From an uncultured Alistipes sp. (lineage in GTDB: Bacteria > Bacteroidota > Bacteroidia > Bacteroidales > Rikenellaceae), in NCBI GenBank assembly GCA_900770635.1, contig CAAGLB010000102.1, forward strand, positions 1 to 8,833: 8,833 nucleotides of DNA, read 5' to 3'. The position numbers and the translations under genes were made by a program. This document shows positions 1 through 5,600 of this stretch, in pieces (positions within the stretch are counted from its first letter, which is position 1; the number at the start of each line of letters is the position of its first letter). Below the pieces are notes generated by a model. It saw only the letters and a list, made by a program, of their open reading frames with translations. It searched no databases and was not told where the DNA came from.

Positions 1-75
1 CTCACCGTGAGTGTGAAGATTTTTGGCCGCAAGACTCCAATGGAGTTGAGCTTTACACAAGTTGAAAAAGAATAA
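1..75 (+). CDS. nusG: Transcription termination/antitermination factor NusG, C-terminal fragment (5' truncated by window edge)
   Basis: The first 24 codons, open at the left edge and ending in TAA at 73-75, read LTVSVKIFGRKTPMELSFTQ followed by VEKE. This is the end of the NusG KOW domain: the pattern V-x-IFGR-x-TP-(M/V)-EL-x-F-x-QVEK is typical of bacterial NusG C-termini. NusG binds the RNA polymerase clamp through its N-terminal domain, which is not in the window. Its KOW domain contacts Rho or ribosomal protein S10. The position directly before rplK is the usual one in bacteria. Only the end of the gene is visible, so nothing can be said about its start or about lineage-specific insertions. 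Confidence 0.95.
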   Translation, partial: LTVSVKIFGRKTPMELSFTQVEKE

Positions 76-81
76 TTAACC

Positions 82-86
82 AAGGA
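82..86 (+). promoter_or_regulatory. Weak Shine-Dalgarno-like AAGGA before rplK
   Basis: AAGGA lies 5 bases before the rplK ATG, in the 16-base gap after nusG. The match to the 16S rRNA tail is short and the spacing tight, so its contribution is uncertain. The gap is too short to hold a separate leader. Any uL1-binding operator for rplK-rplA would have to overlap the nusG end or the rplK start. Confidence 0.4.
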
Positions 87-91
87 AAATT

Positions 92-532
92 ATGGCAAAA
101 GAGGTTGCTGCATTTATTAAATTGCAGATCAAAGGTGGTGCCGCTAACCCCTCACCTCCAGTAGGTCCAGCATTGGGTTCAAAGGGAGTCAACATCATGG
201 ACTTCTGTAAGCAGTTCAATGCACGTACACAGGCTCAGGCAGGTAAGGTTCTTCCGGTAATCATCACTGTTTATAGCGATAAGTCGTTTGACTTTATAGT
301 TAAACAGCCACCGGTAGCCATTCAGCTCAAGGAAGCAGCTAAGATTCAGACAGGTTCGGCACAGCCTAACCGTCAGAAGGTTGGTCAGGTAACATGGGAT
401 CAGGTTAAAGAGATCGCAGAGGGTAAGATGCCTGATATGAACTGCTTCACAATTGAGTCTGCTATGCGTATGGTAGCTGGTACTGCACGCAGTATGGGTA
501 TCAACGTAGTTGGTGAATTTCCTAACATGTAA
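92..532 (+). CDS. rplK: 50S ribosomal protein uL11 (L11)
   Basis: This 146-residue protein has the usual length for bacterial uL11 (about 140-145). uL11 binds the GTPase-associated region of 23S rRNA (around helices 43/44) at the base of the L7/L12 stalk. It takes part in factor-dependent GTP hydrolysis and in the stringent response through RelA-type enzymes. The proline-rich N-terminal element NPSPPVGPALGSKGVN is at residues 19-34; its prolines form the thiostrepton and micrococcin contact surface in this family. The C-terminal RNA-binding domain ends with the conserved segment GTARSMGI, followed by a short tail, NVVGEFPNM. The ATG at 92 gives the canonical N-terminus (MAKEVAAFIKLQIKGG). It lies 16 bases after nusG and 14 bases before rplA, so co-transcription is expected. 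Confidence 0.98.
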   Translation: MAKEVAAFIKLQIKGGAANPSPPVGPALGSKGVNIMDFCKQFNARTQAQAGKVLPVIITVYSDKSFDFIVKQPPVAIQLKEAAKIQTGSAQPNRQKVGQVTWDQVKEIAEGKMPDMNCFTIESAMRMVAGTARSMGINVVGEFPNM

Positions 533-546
533 CGAAAATTACAAGA

Positions 547-1242
547 ATGAGTAAGTTGACAAAAAATCAAAAGATTGCCTACGCAAAGGTCGAGGACAAG
601 GCGTACAAGCTTTCTGAGGCTGCCGCTCTTCTAAAGGAAATTACCTTTACGAAATTTGATGCTTCAGTAGATATTGACGTGCGTCTCGGCGTAGATCCTC
701 GTAAGGCTAATCAGATGGTTCGTGGCGTTGTTACGTTGCCACACGGTACAGGTAAGACTGTACGTGTTTTGGTGCTCTGTACTCCTGACAAGGAGGCTGA
801 GGCACAGGCAGCAGGCGCTGACTTCGTAGGTCTTGACGAGTACATCGAGAAGATTAAGGGCGGTTGGACTGACGTAGATGTAATCATCACTACCCCTAAC
901 GTAATGGGTAAGGTTGGTGCTCTCGGTCGTATTTTGGGTCCACGTGGCTTGATGCCTAACCCTAAGACAGGTACAGTAACTATGGATGTTGCTAAGGCTG
1001 TTCAGGAGGTTAAGGCAGGTAAGATCGACTTCAAGGTTGATAAGTATGGTATTATCCACACTTCAATCGGTAAGGTGTCATTCACACCAGAGCAGATTGT
1101 AGATAATGCTAACGAGGTTATGAGCACAATCATTAAGCTCAAGCCATCAGCTGCTAAGGGTACATATGTAAAGAGCATTTTCCTCTCTACAACAATGAGC
1201 CCAGGTGTTGAGGTTGATCCTAAATCAGTAGAAACAAAGTAA
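547..1242 (+). CDS. rplA: 50S ribosomal protein uL1 (L1)
   Basis: The product has 231 residues, normal for bacterial uL1. uL1 binds 23S rRNA helices 76-78 to form the mobile L1 stalk that moves deacylated tRNA out of the E site. In several bacteria it also represses its own operon by binding the rplK-rplA mRNA. The signature GRILGPRGLMPNPKTG is at residues 127-142 in domain II. The C-terminal RNA-contacting element appears as STTMSPGVEVD, with serine where many proteobacterial sequences have TMG. The ATG at 547 starts the standard N-terminus (MSKLTKNQK). There is no Shine-Dalgarno sequence in the 14-base AT-rich gap after rplK. I cannot identify the uL1 operator because the usual intergenic leader is absent. 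Confidence 0.98.
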   Translation: MSKLTKNQKIAYAKVEDKAYKLSEAAALLKEITFTKFDASVDIDVRLGVDPRKANQMVRGVVTLPHGTGKTVRVLVLCTPDKEAEAQAAGADFVGLDEYIEKIKGGWTDVDVIITTPNVMGKVGALGRILGPRGLMPNPKTGTVTMDVAKAVQEVKAGKIDFKVDKYGIIHTSIGKVSFTPEQIVDNANEVMSTIIKLKPSAAKGTYVKSIFLSTTMSPGVEVDPKSVETK

Positions 1243-1245
1243 TTG

Positions 1246-1252
1246 AAGGAGG
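1246..1252 (+). promoter_or_regulatory. Strong Shine-Dalgarno AAGGAGG of rplJ
   Basis: The seven-base AAGGAGG matches the 16S rRNA tail fully and lies 9 bases before the rplJ ATG, the optimal distance. It is the only full-strength Shine-Dalgarno sequence in front of a gene in this window. The other starts are preceded by A/T-rich sequence. That contrast is unusual because Bacteroidota ribosomes generally hide their anti-Shine-Dalgarno. Confidence 0.85.
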
Positions 1253-1261
1253 ATAGAAACT

Positions 1262-1786
1262 ATGACTAAGCAAGAAAAGATGGCCGTTATCAACGGTCTT
1301 ACCGAGCAGCTCAATGCCTACCCTCACTTCTATTTGGCTGACATCGAGGCTTTGAACGCTGAGCAGACTGCAGCATTGCGTCGCCAGTGCTTCGAGAAGA
1401 AGATCAAGCTTGTTGTTGTTAAGAACACATTGCTTGGCAAGGCTTTGGAGAATGTTGGTAAGGCTGAGTCTGATATCTTGGCAGTGTTGAAGGGCTCAAC
1501 ATCAATTATGTTCACCGAGACTGGTAAGGCTCCTGCGCAGCTCATCAAGGAGTTCCGCAAGAAGAGCGACAAGCCAGTGTTGAAGGCAGCTTATGTTGAG
1601 GGTTGCGTTTACGTAGGTGACAATCAGCTCGAGACATTGTGCAACATCAAGAGCCGCGAGGAGCTTATTGGCGATATCGTTATGCTCTTGCAGTCGCCTG
1701 CTAAGAATGTCATTTCTGCTTTGCAGTCAAATGCAGGCCAGAAGATCGCGGGCCTCGTAAAGGCTCTCGAGGAGAGAAACAACTAA
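1262..1786 (+). CDS. rplJ: 50S ribosomal protein uL10 (L10), stalk scaffold
   Basis: The product has 174 residues, slightly longer than the 165 of E. coli. uL10 anchors to 23S rRNA next to uL11 and carries dimers of bL12 on its C-terminal helix. The N-terminal globular domain (about 1-140) includes the family pattern IKLVVVKNTLLGKAL near residues 48-62 and a KGSTSIMF strand. The long amphipathic helix from about residue 148 to the end (SALQSNAGQKIAGLVKALEE) is the bL12-binding element. The start is fixed by the Shine-Dalgarno sequence at 1246-1252. In many bacteria the L10-L12 complex represses this mRNA through a long leader. Here the gap after rplA is only 19 bases, so any such site must lie inside the end of rplA. 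Confidence 0.97.
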   Translation: MTKQEKMAVINGLTEQLNAYPHFYLADIEALNAEQTAALRRQCFEKKIKLVVVKNTLLGKALENVGKAESDILAVLKGSTSIMFTETGKAPAQLIKEFRKKSDKPVLKAAYVEGCVYVGDNQLETLCNIKSREELIGDIVMLLQSPAKNVISALQSNAGQKIAGLVKALEERNN

Positions 1787-1825
1787 TTTAAAAACAAAAA
1801 CAAAATTAAAAAAAATATTACAACT
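1787..1825 (+). promoter_or_regulatory. A-rich untranslated tract before rplL
   Basis: This 39-base spacer between rplJ and rplL is almost entirely A and T with long A runs and has no Shine-Dalgarno sequence. In Bacteroidota, A-rich, unstructured sequence before the ATG is the usual mark of efficient initiation. It probably supports strong translation of bL12, which is needed in several copies per ribosome. No clear phylum-type promoter (TTTG, then TAnnTTTG) is visible here. Confidence 0.5.
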
Positions 1826-2203
1826 ATGGCAGATGTAAAAGTATTGGCAGAGGAGTTGGTAAACTTGACTGTTAAGGAGGTAAACGAGTTGGCTACTATC
1901 CTCAAGGAGGAGTACGGTATTGAGCCTGCTGCAGCAGCTGTTGCAGTTGCTGCTCCTGCAGCTGGTGCAGGTGAGGCTGCTCCTGCTGAGAAGTCAACAT
2001 TCGACGTAATCTTGAAGAGCGCTGGTCAGGCTAAGCTTCAGGTTATCAAGGTTGTTAAGGAGCTTGCTGGCTTGTCACTCGGTGACGCTAAGGCATTGGT
2101 TGATGGCGCTCCTAAGGCAATCAAGGAGGGTATCTCTAAGGAGGAGGCTGAGTCTATCAAGGCTTCTCTTGAGGAGGCTGGTGCAGAGGTTGAGCTTAAG
2201 TAA
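1826..2203 (+). CDS. rplL: 50S ribosomal protein bL12 (L7/L12), stalk protein
   Basis: The product has 125 residues, with the three-part layout of bL12. Residues 1-33 form the helical dimerisation domain that docks on uL10. Residues 34-56 are an alanine- and proline-rich flexible hinge (EPAAAAVAVAAPAAGAG). Residues 57-125 form the globular C-terminal domain that recruits EF-Tu, EF-G, IF2 and release factors. The factor-binding surface is recognisable in VIKVVKELAGLSLGDAKALV, where many bacteria have GLGLKEAK. The protein ends in the conserved AGAEVELK. It is the only ribosomal protein present in multiple copies per ribosome, which fits its separate A-rich initiation region. The stop codon is followed directly by the structured spacer before rpoB. 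Confidence 0.98.
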   Translation: MADVKVLAEELVNLTVKEVNELATILKEEYGIEPAAAAVAVAAPAAGAGEAAPAEKSTFDVILKSAGQAKLQVIKVVKELAGLSLGDAKALVDGAPKAIKEGISKEEAESIKASLEEAGAEVELK

Positions 2204-2213
2204 TTTAGGCTTA
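2204..2213 (+). repeat. 10-base direct repeat TTTAGGCTTA, copy 1
   Basis: TTTAGGCTTA follows the rplL stop codon directly and recurs at 2386-2395, where it overlaps the T tract of the terminator. The two copies bracket the hairpin array. No terminal inverted repeats are seen inside them, so an inserted element is not supported. Confidence 0.5.
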
Positions 2214-2227
2214 CTCACACAACCTAC

Positions 2228-2265
2228 GAGGTGTAGGGCTAACGTCAAAGTTAGCTCTATGCCTT
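2228..2265 (+). other. Long hairpin P1 just after rplL
   Basis: Positions 2228-2243 pair with 2250-2265 in an unbroken 16-bp stem that includes four G-U pairs, closed by the six-base loop GTCAAA. The core GCTAAC/GTTAGC (2238-2243 with 2250-2255) is perfect. A short TTTT at 2264-2267 overlaps the 3' base of the stem, so it could act as a weak terminator, a 3'-end stabiliser for the ribosomal protein message, or a double-strand-specific RNase site. A smaller competing hairpin, CCTAC/GTAGG (2223-2227 with 2233-2237), uses the same 5' bases. Confidence 0.65.
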
Positions 2266-2276
2266 TTGTGGTCTAA

Positions 2277-2311
2277 TGGTCTGGAGTGCGAAATAAGGCT
2301 GTGCCAGGTCA
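2277..2311 (+). other. Hairpin P2
   Basis: Positions 2277-2284 (TGGTCTGG) pair with 2304-2311 (CCAGGTCA) in eight pairs, two of them G-U, around a 19-base loop. It is weaker than its neighbours. It is listed because it fills the interval between P1 and P3 with only short linkers, giving a continuous array of helices. Confidence 0.4.
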
Positions 2312-2320
2312 ATAGATAGT

Positions 2321-2363
2321 TTGATGCTCTCAGAGTGTACGTATGTGACACTGAGAGCATTAG
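2321..2363 (+). promoter_or_regulatory. Hairpin P3, candidate anti-antiterminator
   Basis: ATGCTCTCAG (2324-2333) and CTGAGAGCAT (2351-2360) are perfectly complementary over 10 bp. Three more outer pairs (2321-2323 with 2361-2363, two of them G-U) extend the stem to 13 bp. An inner TGT/ACA helix is possible above a two-base bulge. The stem ends at 2363, exactly where the terminator stem begins. Its 3' arm is also complementary to 2371-2377, so it can switch partners. Confidence 0.7.
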
Positions 2364-2377
2364 CGGGATAAATGCTC
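2355..2377 (+). promoter_or_regulatory. Alternative antiterminator pairing
   Basis: GAGCATT (2355-2361) is perfectly complementary to AATGCTC (2371-2377), with a nine-base loop. This helix uses the 3' arm of P3 and part of the 3' arm of the terminator, so it excludes both. ATGCTC occurs twice (2324-2329 and 2372-2377), both copies complementary to the same GAGCAT. This is the usual arrangement of a two-state attenuator. Confidence 0.5.
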
Positions 2378-2388
2378 CCGACTTTTTT
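2364..2388 (+). terminator. Candidate intrinsic terminator/attenuator upstream of rpoB
   Basis: CGGGA (2364-2368) pairs with TCCCG (2376-2380) around a seven-base loop and is followed by AC and six T residues (2383-2388). Two further pairs (2362-2363 with 2382-2383) are possible across a bulged A. The stem is short for a full terminator but sits coaxially on P3. Because rpoB and rpoC need to be expressed, partial or conditional termination is more likely than a hard stop, unless rpoB has its own promoter further downstream. Confidence 0.55.
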
Positions 2389-2395
2389 AGGCTTA
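2386..2395 (+). repeat. 10-base direct repeat TTTAGGCTTA, copy 2
   Basis: This is an exact copy of 2204-2213. Its first three T residues are the end of the T6 tract of the candidate terminator. Confidence 0.5.
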
Positions 2396-2636
2396 TGCCC
2401 ATGTCGTTGCTCCTTGGTGCTAGCGAGACGGATGTTGTGTCGTCTTGCCGTAATGTTAGGGGAGTGGGGGCAAGAAGCAGGGTTGAGAATTGAGCAGAGG
2501 TCGATGTGCCTAAGTCTGGCGCTGATGAGTTTTGCGATGTTTAAAACCTCCGACGAGCCCTTTTGACGATGAGTGCCGAATGTCTAACGGCCGGTGATAG
2601 GTCAACACAATAAAAAGTGTAAAATTCACTAAAAAT

Positions 2637-2642
2637 TTTGGA
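2637..2642 (+). promoter_or_regulatory. TTTGGA start-context motif of rpoB
   Basis: TTTGGA lies exactly four bases before the rpoB ATG at 2647 and is preceded by an AAAAA run. The same motif at the same spacing precedes rpoC (6526-6531). It could be a translation-initiation context, or the TTTG could be the 3' half of a phylum-type -7 element giving an almost leaderless transcript. The second reading lacks a good TA half and a -33 TTTG. Confidence 0.35.
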
Positions 2643-2646
2643 TTAT

Positions 2647-5600
2647 ATGTCCACTACACAACAACAGCGTATAAGCTTTTCTACCATCAAGAACAGGGTT
2701 CCATATCCAGACTTGTTGGAGATTCAGCTTAAATCATTCCGTGATTTCTTCCAGCTTGACACCACGGCCGAGAATCGCAAGAACGAGGGCCTCTACAAGG
2801 TGTTCAACGAGAATTTCCCAATCACAGACACCCGAAACAACTTTGTTTTGGAGTTTATCGACTATTACATCGACCAGCCCCGCTACTCTATCGAGGAGTG
2901 CTTAGAGCGTGGTTTGACGTATAGTGTGCCCCTAAAGGCCAAGCTTAAGCTCTATTGTACTGACACCGAGCACGAGGATTTCGACGAGGTTGTTCAGGAC
3001 GTTTACTTTGGCCTAATCCCTTACATGACAGAGCGTGGTACCTTCATCTTCAACGGTGCTGAGCGTGTTGTTGTTTCGCAGCTTCACCGCTCACCTGGCG
3101 TATTCTTTGGCCAGAGCATGCACACCAATGGTACTAAGCTATACTCTGCACGTATCATCCCATTCAAGGGCTCATGGATCGAGTTTGCTACTGACATCAA
3201 CAATGTCATGTATGCTTACATCGACCGTAAGAAGAAGTTGCCTGTAACAACTTTGTTGCGTGCTATTGGTTTCGAGAGCGACCAGCAGATTCTTGAGATC
3301 TTTGATCTTGCTGACGAGGTAAAGGTTACTCGTGCTAACCTCAAGAAGAACGTAGGTCGTAAGCTTGCTGCACGTGTGTTGTCGACATGGGTTGAGGACT
3401 TCGTTGACGAGGATACCTCTGAGGTAGTATCTATCGAGCGTCACAACGTTATCGTTGACCGTGAGGTTGAGCTTCAGGAGGAGCATATCGACGAGATTAT
3501 CGAGTCGGGTGCTAAGACCATTCTTCTTCACAATGACAACCCATCGGGTATCGACTTCTCGATTATCTACAACACTCTTCATAAGGATCCATGTAACTCA
3601 GAGAAGGAGGCCGTAGTCTATATTTATAGACAGCTTCGCGCTTCGGAGCCACCAGATGAGGCTACAGCTCGTGACGTTATCGAGAAGTTGTTCTTCTCAG
3701 ATAAGCGTTACGACTTGGGTGATGTGGGCCGTTTCCGTATCAATAAGAAGTTGGATTTGTCGATCGATCCAGCTATCCGCACACTTACTCGTGAGGATAT
3801 CATCGAGATCATCAAGTACCTTATCCAGCTTATCAACTCGAAGGCCGACGTTGACGATATCGACCACTTGTCAAATCGTCGTGTACGTACAGTAGGCGAG
3901 CAGCTTGCCAACCAGTTCTCGGTTGGTTTGGTTCGTATCGCACGTACTATCCGTGAGCGTATGAACGTTCGCGACAACGAGGTCTTCACACCAGAGGATT
4001 TGATCAATGCCAAGACATTGGCAAGCGTTGTTAACTCGTTCTTCGGTACGAGCCAGCTTTCGCAGTTCATGGATCAGATCAACCCATTGGCTGAGATTAC
4101 GCATAAGCGTCGTTTGTCAGCGTTGGGTCCTGGCGGTTTGTCACGTGATCGTGCAGGTTTCGAGGTTCGAGATGTGCACTACACTCACTACGGCCGTCTT
4201 TGTCCTATCGAGTCGCCTGAGGGTCCTAACATCGGTCTTATTTCGTCATTGTGCGTATATGCCAAGATTTCGGACATGGGCTTCATCGAGACTCCTTACC
4301 GCAAGGTGGAGAACGGTGTTGTCGACCTTAACAACGACAATATCCGCTACTACTCAGCTGAGGAGGAAGAGGGACAGATTGTGGCACAGTCTAATGAGCA
4401 GCTCACTGACGATGGCCACTTCCTAAATACCGATCGTATCAAGGCTCGTCTTGGTGCCGACTTCCCTGTCGTTCGCGACACTGAGGTTCACCTCGTTGAC
4501 GTTGCTCCTAACCAGGTAGCATCTATCGCTGCGAGCCTTATTCCTTTCCTCGAGCACGATGATGCTAACCGTGCGTTGATGGGATCTAACATGATGCGCC
4601 AGGCAGTGCCATTGGTGCGTCCTGAGGCACCTATCGTAGGTACAGGTATCGAGAAGGAGATGATCGTAGATAGCCGTATTCAGGTTGTTGCTGAGGGCGA
4701 TGGCGAGGTAGTATTTGCCGACGCTACACGCATCGAGGTACGCTACGAGCGCAACGAGGACGAGCAGATTGCATCGTTCGCTCCAGAGGTAACTATTTAC
4801 GAGTTGCCACGCTACCGTCGTACAAACCAGAATACAACAGTAACGCTTAAGCCTATCGTTCTTACAGGAGATAAGGTTACTAAGGGCCAGATTTTGACTG
4901 AGGGTTACTCTACTGAGAAGGGTGAGTTGGCATTGGGCCGTAACCTTAAGGTGGCATTCATGCCTTGGAAGGGTTACAACTTCGAGGATGCTATCGTTAT
5001 CTCAGAGCGTATCCAGCGTGAGGATATCTTCACCTCTGTTCACGTTGACGAGTATATCATGGAGGTTCGTGACACTAAGCGTGGTGTCGAGGAGCTTACA
5101 TCGGATATTCCTAACGTGTCGGAGGATGCAACCAAGGATTTGGATGCAAACGGTATCATCCGTATCGGTGCTAAGGTTACCCCAGGTGACATCCTTATCG
5201 GTAAGATCACACCTAAGGGTGAGAGCGATCCATCGCCTGAGGAGAAGCTTTTGCGTGCAATCTTTGGCGATAAGGCCGGTGATGTAAAGGATGCTTCGTT
5301 GAAGGCACAGCCATCATTGCATGGTGTTGTCATCGACACTAAGCTATATAGCCACCTTCAGAAGGATGGTAAGCGTAATCGTGCACAGGAGAAGGCTCAG
5401 ATGGAGCAGCTCGACGCCGAGTACGCACAGCAGATTGCCGAGCTTACAAAGACTCTTGTCGAGAAGCTATGGCGTTTGTTGGAGGGCAAGACTACAACAG
5501 GCATCTATGACTATTATAATGTTGAGCTCTATGCTGCTGGTGAGAAGTTCACCAAGAAGATGTTGGAGGATATTGCATCTACAAGCTTCGATAGCAAGAC

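Larger units (their letters stand above)
2204..2646 (+). other. Non-coding rplL-rpoB spacer: structured 5' part plus an unexplained 3' part
   Basis: This 443-base stretch holds no credible gene; its short open frames show no recognisable protein, family codon bias or start signal. The first 185 bases (2204-2388) fold into consecutive hairpins ending in a terminator-like stem with a T tract. The part 2396-2600 is G-rich in places (around 2459-2500) and has only small possible stems, for example 2443-2449 with 2469-2475 (7 bp) and 2506-2510 with 2518-2522 (5 bp). The last 40 bases are A/T-rich and form the rpoB translation start region. The mixed base composition of 2204-2600 is unlike the A/T-rich short gaps elsewhere in the window, which suggests RNA under structural constraint. 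I see no clear phylum-type promoter in it. Confidence 0.8.

Noticed and set aside
664..1059. 131-codon antisense open frame inside rplA
   Set aside because: It is a shadow of the strongly biased rplA coding strand, with no independent support.
2214..2385. Inserted mobile element (MITE-like) with 10-base target duplications
   Set aside because: No terminal inverted repeats are present inside the direct repeats, and one repeat copy is part of the terminator T tract. A regulatory origin is simpler.
2211..2402. 63-codon - strand open frame across the hairpin array
   Set aside because: It spans inverted repeats that explain its sequence better, has no start signal, and the product is not recognisable.
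2530..2565. TTTTG (2530-2534) and TTTTG (2561-2565) as a -33/-7 promoter pair for rpoB
   Set aside because: The downstream element reads CCCTTTTG and lacks the TA of TAnnTTTG, and the spacing is slightly long. It is not good enough to call.
2372..2566. 64-codon + strand open frame in the rplL-rpoB spacer
   Set aside because: Its ATG lies in the loop of the terminator hairpin, there is no initiation signal, the codon use does not match the genes around it, and the product is cysteine/leucine-rich with no recognisable motif.
2638..2646. TTG start for rpoB, three codons upstream of the ATG
   Set aside because: The ATG at 2647 aligns with other Bacteroidales beta subunits, and the TTG is part of the TTTGGA motif also seen before rpoC.
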